NCBI GenBank assembly: GCA_947624665.1
Contig: CANQLK010000012.1
Span: forward strand, 1-21,048
DNA length: 21,048 nucleotides
Direction of reading: 5' to 3'
Source of the DNA: Candidatus Gastranaerophilales bacterium
Lineage (GTDB): Bacteria; Cyanobacteriota; Vampirovibrionia; Gastranaerophilales; Gastranaerophilaceae
Numbering within the stretch: the first letter of the stretch is position 1; every line of letters starts with the position of its first letter. Position numbers and translations under genes: made by a program. Positions 6,748-12,844 of this stretch are shown here, in pieces. The notes below the pieces were generated by a model. It did not search any database. It was not told the origin of the DNA and worked only from the letters and a program-made list of their open reading frames with translations.

Positions 6748-6821
6748 TACCCCGGATGCGATTCGAACGCATGACCCTCTGCTTAGAAGGCAGATGCTCT
6801 ATCCAGCTGAGCTACCGAGGC
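6748..6821 (-). tRNA. tRNA-Arg (anticodon UCU)
   Basis: Read on the minus strand, the gene starts GCCTCGG and ends CCGGGGT plus discriminator A. The acceptor stem has seven pairs (two G-U type) and CCA is not encoded. The anticodon stem TCTGC/GCAGA closes the loop CTTCTAA, so the anticodon is TCT, reading AGA. This is the main Arg codon in these AT-rich genes, so the tRNA is likely important. The T arm ATGCG-TTCGAAT-CGCAT is perfect. Its 3' end points to the integrase gene, which marks it as the probable attachment site. A T-rich stretch follows the 3' end and may end transcription. Confidence 0.95.
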
Positions 6822-6881
6822 ATTTCACCATTTTTATTTTTATTAAATTGTCAAAATTTTTGTCTTTTTTACCGAAGCCCT

Positions 6882-6925
6882 ACCGCTTAGAAGGCAGTTG
6901 CTCTATCCAGCTGAGCTACAGACGC
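6882..6925 (-). pseudogene. 5' half of a second tRNA-Arg (UCU), truncated
   Basis: On the minus strand this begins GCGTCTG followed by the D arm and an anticodon arm ACTGC-CTTCTAA-GCGGT, which still pairs. After the anticodon arm no T arm or matching acceptor strand follows. Over 35 positions (6885-6919 against 6781-6815) it differs from the intact tRNA-Arg at one base, but its acceptor strand is different (GCGTCTG against GCCTCGG). It is therefore a broken relative, not a copy error of the neighbour. On the minus strand TTGAAA and TAATAT upstream (18-bp spacer) could still be its promoter and would read into the intact tRNA. Confidence 0.8.
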
Positions 6926-7066
6926 TTTCATTAATATTAAATCATATAAATTTTTATTTTCAATATTTATTTTCTTTTTTATTTTTAAGTTTGTAAAGTT
7001 TTTATAAAAATAAGCAATTTAAATAAAAAAAAATACTTTATAAATTTGACGGAGGTAATAATTTAC

Positions 7067-7390
7067 ATGGTAGATTCACTTTCATCTCTAAAATACAGAC
7101 AACAAAACGCAGGCGCATATTTTAATCCGTTTGCATCACAAAATTATAATAATCAAAATTCATTTAAACAGTCCAAAGAAGATATTGGTATATCGGGGCA
7201 TAACCAAAATCCTTTTGCGCAAACAGTTAATGCATCGAGCGCAAGCTCATTTGGAAGAGTAAGAAATGTTAACTCTTTCAATAAGCAAGACGGATTAGTT
7301 GCTCGTCTTGACAGATATGACAGTTCAACCTTAAACCATCCGGTACAAAAAAATGCTGTTTTAGGCAGAAGACTGGACATCTCAGCTTAA
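7067..7390 (+). CDS. Hypothetical 107-aa low-complexity protein
   Basis: ATG 7067 is used because GGAGGT (7051-7056) lies 10 bases upstream; the open frame extends further left without a better site. The product is rich in N, Q, S and F and mostly disordered in appearance. Two NPFA motifs stand out (YFNPFASQ and NQNPFAQT), and the C-terminus is basic (AVLGRRLDISA). It has no signal peptide or membrane segment. I do not recognise a family. It is the first host-side gene after the element, separated from the tRNA remnant by about 140 AT-rich bases. Confidence 0.7.
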   Translation: MVDSLSSLKYRQQNAGAYFNPFASQNYNNQNSFKQSKEDIGISGHNQNPFAQTVNASSASSFGRVRNVNSFNKQDGLVARLDRYDSSTLNHPVQKNAVLGRRLDISA

Positions 7391-7393
7391 TAT

Positions 7394-7422
7394 TTGATTA
7401 AAATGTTTTTTTTTAATATAAT
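7394..7422 (+). promoter_or_regulatory. Predicted promoter giving a leaderless start
   Basis: TTGATT (7394-7399) and a perfect TATAAT (7417-7422) are separated by 17 bp. The expected transcription start, about seven bases after the -10 box, falls at 7429, which is the first base of the next gene's ATG. No GGAG-like ribosome binding site precedes that ATG. Confidence 0.6.
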
Positions 7423-7428
7423 TCCGGT

Positions 7429-7668
7429 ATGAGAGATTTATATAACATAAATGACTGGAAAGATTTATCTTGCCTAAGAATAGGAGAGATTCTGCTCGAA
7501 GCGGGAAAGATTAATTTATTCCATATCTCTATGGTGCTTGATATTCAAAGATTTAAAAAAATGCAAACGGGAGAAATTCTGATTGCAATGAAAGCTATCA
7601 GTAAAGAAGATTTAAGTCAGGCATTGAAATTACAGGAATTAATTAAGAAAAGATTTAAGAATGTTTAA
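7429..7668 (+). CDS. Stand-alone MshEN-like (type II secretion ATPase N-domain) protein
   Basis: The 79-aa product contains the two-half pattern of the MshEN/T2SSE N-terminal domain: RIGEILLEAGKIN (residues 17-29) and, after a helix, TGEILIAMKAISKEDLSQALKLQ (roughly 47-69). In GspE/PilB/MshE proteins this domain sits before the ATPase and in some cases binds cyclic di-GMP. Here it stands alone, with no ATPase in the window. The ATG has no visible Shine-Dalgarno sequence and coincides with the predicted transcription start. The stop overlaps the start of the metallophosphoesterase gene by eight bases, so the two are probably co-expressed. Nucleotide binding is not shown. Confidence 0.7.
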   Translation: MRDLYNINDWKDLSCLRIGEILLEAGKINLFHISMVLDIQRFKKMQTGEILIAMKAISKEDLSQALKLQELIKKRFKNV

Positions 7669-8476
7669 AAAATTTTTTATATTAATAATAACGGTTTTTC
7701 TTTTAGGGAATTGTGCAAATGCAGAAGTACTTGAATTTGCACAAGTAAGCGATGTTCATTACACCTTGGAAAATAAAGTATTAGACAGATTTTTATATTT
7801 TCTTTCACTTTCTCTAAAGAAAAATAATCCTGATTTTGTTGTATTTCTGGGTGATAACGTTGATAAGTCATCGGAAGTTAATGTTATAGGTTTTATGCGG
7901 GCAATTCATTCTATCAACATGCCCTATTATGTAGTACTCGGCAAGACCGATGCACATAAACTCAGCGGAATAGAAAAAGAAGTTTATTTGGATATTGTAA
8001 CAACATTTAACAACAATCAGAAAGAAAATGAGCCATACTATTATTTTAAGCCAAACAGCAAGTTTGTATGCGTGGTACTTGATGATTCACCTGATTTTGC
8101 ACAATCAAAGCACGGTGAGATTTCGGATGAACAGCTTGATTGGTTGGATACTCTTTTAACGAAATACAGTAACAAAATGTTTTTAATATTCCATCACAGT
8201 CCATTATTGCCGCCAAGAGTCGAATACAAACTGTCAATGATTAACACGGAAAAATACGAAAATTTATTAAAAAAACATAAAAATATTGTACTCATATCAT
8301 CGGGTCATTATCATCAAGAAGCTGTACAGACTGATGAAAACGGAATAAGACATATATCGGCTCCGGCATTTAAAGATATACCGCATTCTTATCAGCTTAT
8401 AAAAATCATTTATGATGAAAAGACGATGAAATCGCCAAAAGATATAGAAATAAACGTAACAAGTGTAAAAGTATAA
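7661..8476 (+). CDS. Exported metallophosphoesterase
   Basis: The 271-aa protein begins with a signal peptide, probably cut after ANA (residue 21). The calcineurin-like metallophosphoesterase motifs follow: D31-x-H33 (SDVH), GDN at 64-66, H178-H179 in FHHSP and G215-H-Y-H218. The third motif, normally GNHD, reads GKTD (94-97), so the usual metal-bridging Asn and catalytic His are absent. The enzyme may therefore be altered in activity or have a different substrate. Export suggests action on an extracytoplasmic phosphoester. The start overlaps the MshEN-like gene by eight bases. The stop codon lies within the terminator stem that follows. Confidence 0.85.
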   Translation: MFKKFFILIITVFLLGNCANAEVLEFAQVSDVHYTLENKVLDRFLYFLSLSLKKNNPDFVVFLGDNVDKSSEVNVIGFMRAIHSINMPYYVVLGKTDAHKLSGIEKEVYLDIVTTFNNNQKENEPYYYFKPNSKFVCVVLDDSPDFAQSKHGEISDEQLDWLDTLLTKYSNKMFLIFHHSPLLPPRVEYKLSMINTEKYENLLKKHKNIVLISSGHYHQEAVQTDENGIRHISAPAFKDIPHSYQLIKIIYDEKTMKSPKDIEINVTSVKV

Positions 8477-8506
8477 AAGGGTTTATAAATATAAACCCTT
8501 TTATAC
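8471..8506. terminator. Bidirectional terminator between convergent genes
   Basis: A perfect 16-bp inverted repeat (GTATAAAAGGGTTTAT and its complement) with a 4-base loop AAAT lies between the metallophosphoesterase and the XRE regulator genes, which converge here. The outer AT-rich arms provide U-rich ends on both strands. Confidence 0.8.
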
Positions 8507-8512
8507 TAACAA

Positions 8513-9085
8513 TTAAGAATTTTTATGGATATAATTTCTGGCACAATCAAAAATAGCCGTTGAAAGTCCTTCATTATTTTCTATATTAAATCCCGAAATT
8601 TTTAACAGCTGTTTTAATCTGCTTTCCCAGTATTCATATATTTCTTCTTTATCAATATCCAAAACTTGAGCGATAACGCTAACTTCTTCCCAATCCAAAG
8701 GCAGAGGTCTTGCGCCTCTTATTATATCAACCATTTCTAATCTTTGTTTTCTGGGAAAGGATTTTAAAAATTGAAGAGTAGTTAATTTTTTTTCTTTTAT
8801 CTTTTGTTTTAGGAATTCAGTTGTTTCATCAATTAATATTGGGTCTTGAGGTATTTTATATTCCGAGAATTCTTCAGGTTCAATATCCATAACGGTTGCA
8901 ATTCTTTCAAGAGTAGTACTTCTTGTTGAAAAAGGAATTGTTTCGTCAATTAAATTGTATACATAAGATAAAGTAACACCTATCATTTCCGCAAAATCTT
9001 TTTTATGAAGATTAGTACTTTCAAGGAAATTATACAACATTTCACTGCTTTTCATTTTTATAATTGAGTCTTTTTTATTAGTCAT
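8513..9085 (-). CDS. XRE-type regulator with two HTH-like repeats
   Basis: This 190-aa protein starts at ATG 9085 behind AGGAGA. Residues 15-76 are a standard XRE helix-turn-helix: NLHKKDFAEMIGVTLSYVYNL, then LERIATVMDIEPEEF. A second, more diverged copy appears at about 88-152, ending VSVIAQVLDIDKEEIYEYW, which aligns with the end of the first. So the protein probably carries two DNA-binding-like domains in tandem. The gene is divergent from pth. An 18-bp palindrome at 9114-9131 lies between them and is a candidate operator for autoregulation. Its target genes are unknown. Confidence 0.85.
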   Translation of the reverse strand: MTNKKDSIIKMKSSEMLYNFLESTNLHKKDFAEMIGVTLSYVYNLIDETIPFSTRSTTLERIATVMDIEPEEFSEYKIPQDPILIDETTEFLKQKIKEKKLTTLQFLKSFPRKQRLEMVDIIRGARPLPLDWEEVSVIAQVLDIDKEEIYEYWESRLKQLLKISGFNIENNEGLSTAIFDCARNYIHKNS

Positions 9086-9113
9086 AATATTCTCCTGTTT
9101 TTTTTATATAATT

Positions 9114-9131
9114 AAACATATAAATATGTTT
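9114..9131. promoter_or_regulatory. Palindrome in the XRE/pth divergent region
   Basis: AAACATAT and ATATGTTT are separated by AA, a perfect 18-bp dyad 29 bp upstream of the regulator's start. Size and place fit an operator for the XRE-type protein. Confidence 0.5.
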
Positions 9132-9183
9132 TAAATTGGTAAGTAGAATAAAAACACGGATAATTTATAAAAAGGTAATAAGT

Positions 9184-9744
9184 ATGAAATTAATAATATG
9201 TTTGGGAAATCCGGGAGCTCAATATTCACAAACAAGACATAATGCGGGATTTATATTTGCCGATAAACTTGCAGAAAAACTTAACACCGAATTTAAAAAT
9301 GAAGCAAAATTTAAGTCACATATAGCAAAAGGCGTATATAATAACGAATGTTTGTATATAGTAAAGCCCCAAACGTATATGAATTTGTCGGGAGAAGCTC
9401 TTAATGTATTAAAAACATTTTATAAATTTGATATAAAAACATTATTCTTGGTATATGATGACATAAGTTTAGAACTCGGGAAAATAAGATTAAGGTCAAA
9501 AGGCTCGGATGGCGGGCATAACGGGGTAAAATCGATTATAAAATATGCACAAACACAAGAATTTGACAGACTTAAAATAGGAATAGGCCCTCAGCCGCCT
9601 TATATGAAATCAGAAGACTATGTTTTACAAAATTTTTCCTCCGATGAGAGAAAGATACTGGATAATACCGTTACAATGGGCATTGATGCATTTTTATACT
9701 ATTGCGATAACGATATTAACAAAGCGCAAAACAAGTATAATTAA
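9184..9744 (+). CDS. pth: Peptidyl-tRNA hydrolase
   Basis: The start is ATG 9184, eight bases after AAGG; an upstream in-frame start at 9136 would add a non-conserved tail. The 186-aa product matches bacterial Pth throughout. All active-site residues are present: N9 in GNPG, H19 in TRHNAGF, N67 in YMNLSG, D92 in VYDD and N113 in GGHNG, each one position lower than in the E. coli enzyme. It recycles peptidyl-tRNA released during translation and is essential in most bacteria. It is transcribed alone here, divergently from the XRE regulator. Confidence 0.95.
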   Translation: MKLIICLGNPGAQYSQTRHNAGFIFADKLAEKLNTEFKNEAKFKSHIAKGVYNNECLYIVKPQTYMNLSGEALNVLKTFYKFDIKTLFLVYDDISLELGKIRLRSKGSDGGHNGVKSIIKYAQTQEFDRLKIGIGPQPPYMKSEDYVLQNFSSDERKILDNTVTMGIDAFLYYCDNDINKAQNKYN

Positions 9745-9787
9745 ACAAACAGGCAGTTTTATTCCGAGATAAATTTTAAAGCAGAAC

Positions 9788-9812
9788 AAAAAAAAGAGGG
9801 CTGTTAAGCCCT
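9788..9812 (-). terminator. Minus-strand intrinsic terminator
   Basis: On the minus strand AGGGCT-TAAC-AGCCCT forms a 6-bp GC-rich hairpin followed by C and eight T. On the plus strand no T-run follows, so it does not serve pth. Confidence 0.7.
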
Positions 9813-9905
9813 ACTGTCTGGAATTAAGAATAGTTGGAAGTATGAAAAAGATACTTATATATAACAAAATAAATATTTTTTCTTCAATTCTCCAACTGTA
9901 TAATA
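9788..9905 (-). ncRNA. Candidate small RNA between pth and the 92-aa gene
   Basis: A minus-strand intrinsic terminator (9788-9812) has no minus-strand gene in front of it. Upstream on that strand is TATAAT (plus-strand 9910-9915), which would start a transcript near 9903 of about 115 nt; no good -35 box is seen. The transcript can fold: AGTTGGA pairs with TCCAACT (plus-strand 9891-9897 and 9832-9838), and an inner hairpin AAGTAT/ATACTT has a 7-base loop. No open frame or known RNA family is recognised. The remaining gap up to 10022 holds only an AT-rich inverted repeat. Confidence 0.35.
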
Positions 9906-9933
9906 AAAAATTATACATTAAGCTAATATTAAA

Positions 9934-9970
9934 TTTTTAATTAAGTGCATATAATACACTTAATTAAAAA
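9934..9970. repeat. AT-rich 14-bp inverted repeat
   Basis: TTTTTAATTAAGTG and CACTTAATTAAAAA are perfect arms separated by nine bases. It may act as a weak bidirectional terminator or a binding site. A shorter related dyad (AAAGTGT/ACACTTT) lies at 10065-10085. Confidence 0.5.
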
Positions 9971-10022
9971 ATCCTATTATTTTAGGCTTTTTACCCAACT
10001 TAACATTTTTAAATATTTACTA

Positions 10023-10051
10023 TTGACAAATTATTTTTTCTAATCGATAAT
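10023..10051 (+). promoter_or_regulatory. Strong predicted promoter of the 92-aa gene
   Basis: TTGACA (10023-10028, full consensus) and GATAAT (10046-10051) have a 17-bp spacer. The mRNA would start near 10058, shortly before a 7-bp dyad AAAGTGT-N7-ACACTTT (10065-10085) that could form a 5' hairpin. Confidence 0.65.
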
Positions 10052-10104
10052 AAATATATAAAATAAAGTGTAATTAAAACACTTTAAGAAAACGAGGAAA
10101 TACT

Positions 10105-10383
10105 ATGAAAATAAATTCAATTAATTCTTTAAACTATAATCAGTCAAACATCAAATTTAAGCATACAGCTGTTCCGTATCCCGAATACGAATATGCTTAC
10201 AATTCACCTAAAAATACTTCATTTGAAAATAAAGTATCTTCAATATTCAAAAGAATATCGGCTTTATTCTCTCCCGAAGTTTCAAAGGAATCTTCTAAAA
10301 TTAAATCGGATATAGACAATATCTACGTTTCAAAAGAACAAACTTTGGAACCGAAAGCACAATTATTATCTGTTTTGGCATAA
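10105..10383 (+). CDS. Hypothetical 92-aa small protein (MKINSINS leader type)
   Basis: ATG 10105 follows a GAGGAAA ribosome binding site and a strong promoter. The protein starts MKINSINSLNYNQSNIKFK, a short polar leader ending in an I-x-F-K motif of the kind I associate with many small proteins in Gastranaerophilales; this association is from memory and not verified. The rest is polar and Lys/Ser rich with an amphipathic stretch around residues 45-57 (SSIFKRISALFS). No signal peptide, membrane segment or known domain is seen. Function is unknown. Good promoter and ribosome binding site suggest high expression. Confidence 0.7.
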   Translation: MKINSINSLNYNQSNIKFKHTAVPYPEYEYAYNSPKNTSFENKVSSIFKRISALFSPEVSKESSKIKSDIDNIYVSKEQTLEPKAQLLSVLA

Positions 10384-10403
10384 AATCAAAACAATAAAGT
10401 GTA

Positions 10404-11264
10404 TTATTCGTTTATTACCCATTTCTTTCTGAATTTCCATTGAATTAAGGTTAGTAAAAAAATAAGTAAAAATAATATATAAGCAATAGCGGATGCTTTC
10501 CCTATATTAAAGAATTCAAAAGCATTTTTATACAGCCAGTATACGAGTATATTCGTTGAATTATCGGGCCCACCTTGTGTCATCAAATATATTAAATCAA
10601 ATACCTGAAAAGATGATATTGTTGTTATTAGAATAACAAAGAAAATTGTTGAGCTTAAAAGTGGAACGGTAATATTAATAAAGGTTTTTAAACTGCCTGC
10701 TCCGTCTATTTCAGCTGCTTCATATACCTGTGAATTAATTGCAGAGAATCCCGATAAAAAAATTATCATATTATATCCCGTAAGTTTCCACACGGAAACA
10801 AATATCAATACGGGCATAGCGAAATTAGCGTCATATAACCATTGTATATTCGATTTTAACAATATATTTACCAATCCGATATTCGGATCAAATATCCACT
10901 GCCAAACCATTGCAACTACTATCATAGGAGTTATGAACGGCAAGAAATAAGCGGTTTTATAAAATTCTTTCGCACGTATTTTTTTATTCAATACAGACGC
11001 CAAAATTAACGGGATTATTGTTGCAAACACCGTCACAAAAAACGCATACAAAATTGTATTCACAAAAACAGTCTTAAATTCTTCCGAACCAATCAATTCA
11101 ATATAATTGTTCAATCCGGCAAATTTTATATTTGATATTAAATCCCATTCAAAAAAGCTTAAAAGAAAAGAAAATACGGACGGAACAAAAATAAAAATCA
11201 AACACCCCAATATGCTTGGAAGAAGAAGTAAATTTATAAATCCTTTTTTTACGTTATTTTTCAT
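10404..11264 (-). CDS. Sugar-type ABC transporter permease (MalF/UgpA-like)
   Basis: The start at 11264 (MKNNVKKG) is preferred because the best minus-strand promoter (11302-11329) would start transcription near 11295, downstream of the longer alternative ATG at 11345. Neither start has a clear ribosome binding site. The 286-aa product has about six membrane segments and the permease EAA motif (YEAAEIDGAGSLKTFINITVP), plus the conserved QGGP near the end, as in the MalF/UgpA branch of carbohydrate ABC importers. Usually a second permease, a binding protein and an ATPase are adjacent; none is seen here, so it is an orphan in this window. Substrate unknown. Confidence 0.87.
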   Translation of the reverse strand: MKNNVKKGFINLLLLPSILGCLIFIFVPSVFSFLLSFFEWDLISNIKFAGLNNYIELIGSEEFKTVFVNTILYAFFVTVFATIIPLILASVLNKKIRAKEFYKTAYFLPFITPMIVVAMVWQWIFDPNIGLVNILLKSNIQWLYDANFAMPVLIFVSVWKLTGYNMIIFLSGFSAINSQVYEAAEIDGAGSLKTFINITVPLLSSTIFFVILITTISSFQVFDLIYLMTQGGPDNSTNILVYWLYKNAFEFFNIGKASAIAYILFLLIFLLTLIQWKFRKKWVINE

Positions 11265-11277
11265 TTTTAACAGTTTT

Positions 11278-11306
11278 TTGATTTTAAAGTCAATATATTT
11301 TATAAT
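11278..11306 (+). promoter_or_regulatory. Predicted promoter of the sugar-phosphate mutase operon
   Basis: TTGATT (11278-11283) and TATAAT (11301-11306) are separated by 17 bp. Transcription would start near 11313, ahead of the AAGGA ribosome binding site at 11338-11342. Confidence 0.55.
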
Positions 11307-11329
11307 ATAAAGTATAATATTTATTTCAA
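11302..11329 (-). promoter_or_regulatory. Predicted promoter of the ABC permease
   Basis: On the minus strand TTGAAA (plus-strand 11324-11329) and TATTAT (11302-11307) have a 16-bp spacer. It overlaps the -10 box of the opposite promoter at 11278-11306. Confidence 0.45.
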
Positions 11330-11353
11330 AATCGAACAAGGACATAATACACT

Positions 11354-12844
11354 ATGGTAAAAACAGCGGATTTTAGTGCATTCGGAAAAAATGACGTAAG
11401 AGGAATATACGGTGATAATATAACTGAGGAGTTATTCTATTATCTCGGAAAAGGGTTTGTCAGCTATATTAAAGAGAAAACAAAACTTAAACCCGCTAAC
11501 ATTTGGATAACGGTTGCAAGAGATGCAAGGCTGCATTCGGAATCACTAACAAAAGTCTTAATTAAAGGCATAACTCACAGCGGAGCAAATGCAATTGATT
11601 TGGATGTCGTCCCGACTCCGCTTGGATATTATTCGGAATTCGCAAAATTCCCCGATTCAATTTTCGAAGAATCCGAAATCTCAGCTTCCCTGATTGTAAC
11701 CGCAAGCCATAATCCGCCTGAATATAACGGATTGAAACTAACTTTTAACAAGGTTTCTTTAAACGAAGAAGAAATTAAAAAAGTTAAAGAATATACAATA
11801 GAGGAAATGAATAATGACACAACCTCGGTTAAACACGGAGAATCAAGACTTTTTAACATAGTTCCCAATTATATTGATTCAATAATTTCAAAATTCGGAA
11901 GAATAGGCGAAGGAATAAAAATCGTAACTGATTGCGCAAACGGAACCGCAGGGGTCGTTGCACCAAAGTTATATCGTGACATGGGCTGCGAAGTTATTGA
12001 ATTATATTCCCAACCCGACGGTAATTTCCCGAACCACCATCCAAATCCGAGTGATTTAACCACTTTAAAGGACATTCAAAAAAAGGTAATTGAAGAAAAA
12101 GCCGATTTCGGAATAGCCTTTGACGGTGATTCTGACAGGCTTGGCATTATTGACTCCGAAGGAAATCCGCTTACAGGCGATAAATTATTGTTTATTTACG
12201 CCCAAGACATTATAAAAGATTTAACCGTCAGAGGCGAAACTCCCGTTATTGTTTCCGAAGTTAAATGTTCACAAGTTCTTTTTGACGAAATAAATAAAAT
12301 GGGCGGTAAAGCTATTATGTCTAAGACAGGTCACGGATTTATAAAATCCAAAATGAAAGAAACAAATGCAATTCTCGCAGGTGAAATGTCAGGGCACATG
12401 TTCTTTAAAGACAGATACTACGGCTTTGATGATGCTGTTTATGCGGGTTGCAGAATTATCGAAATCGTTGCAAAAAATAAAAAAATTAATCCGGATTTTA
12501 AAATTAACAACCTCTTAACTCCGTTTAAAAAGGTTTGTACCCTTGACGAAGTAAGACATAAATGTAAAAATGAACTTAAAGCTGAGGTCTTAAAAGATAT
12601 ATCAAATACCATTAAAAAAGAACCTGATTTATTTGGCAAAAAAATTAATGACATAGTTACTATCGATGGGTTGAGGATTATATTTCCCGACGGTTTTGCT
12701 TTAATCAGACAAAGTAACACCGAACCTGTTTTTACCTTAAGATTTGAGGCTAAAACAAAAAAAAGTGCGGTAAATTATAAAAATATAATGCTGTCACTTT
12801 TGGATGAAATTATTACTAAACATACAAAAAGTGAGGAAAAATGA
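11354..12844 (+). CDS. Phosphoglucomutase/phosphomannomutase
   Basis: This 496-aa protein is an alpha-D-phosphohexomutase. The phosphoserine loop is TASHNP (S118), the magnesium loop DGDSDR (257-262), the sugar-binding loop GEMSGH (343-348) and the phosphate-binding loop RQSNTEP (452-458). All four domain signatures are in order and intact. It interconverts hexose 1- and 6-phosphates (glucose and/or mannose) and supplies precursors for surface polysaccharides or glycogen. Sequence alone does not settle the preferred sugar. It is the first gene of an overlapping operon; its stop overlaps the sppA start as ATGA. Phosphoglucosamine mutase is less likely from the motif spelling. Confidence 0.9.
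   Translation: MVKTADFSAFGKNDVRGIYGDNITEELFYYLGKGFVSYIKEKTKLKPANIWITVARDARLHSESLTKVLIKGITHSGANAIDLDVVPTPLGYYSEFAKFPDSIFEESEISASLIVTASHNPPEYNGLKLTFNKVSLNEEEIKKVKEYTIEEMNNDTTSVKHGESRLFNIVPNYIDSIISKFGRIGEGIKIVTDCANGTAGVVAPKLYRDMGCEVIELYSQPDGNFPNHHPNPSDLTTLKDIQKKVIEEKADFGIAFDGDSDRLGIIDSEGNPLTGDKLLFIYAQDIIKDLTVRGETPVIVSEVKCSQVLFDEINKMGGKAIMSKTGHGFIKSKMKETNAILAGEMSGHMFFKDRYYGFDDAVYAGCRIIEIVAKNKKINPDFKINNLLTPFKKVCTLDEVRHKCKNELKAEVLKDISNTIKKEPDLFGKKINDIVTIDGLRIIFPDGFALIRQSNTEPVFTLRFEAKTKKSAVNYKNIMLSLLDEIITKHTKSEEK

Noticed and set aside
6882..6925. A second functional tRNA-Arg
   Set aside because: Only the D and anticodon arms are present; there is no T arm and no 3' strand to pair with GCGTCTG.
7661..7723. 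Lipoprotein signal (Cys at residue 18) in the metallophosphoesterase
   Set aside because: The residue before Cys is Asn, which does not fit a lipobox; ANA at 19-21 is a better ordinary cleavage site.
9745..10022. A riboswitch or T-box leader for the 92-aa gene
   Set aside because: The terminator points to the minus strand, no T-box or known riboswitch motif is seen, and the gene has its own promoter downstream of this region.
11265..11345. Longer N-terminus for the ABC permease (ATG at 11345)
   Set aside because: No ribosome binding site, and the best minus-strand promoter starts transcription after this ATG; the extra residues do not fit the family.
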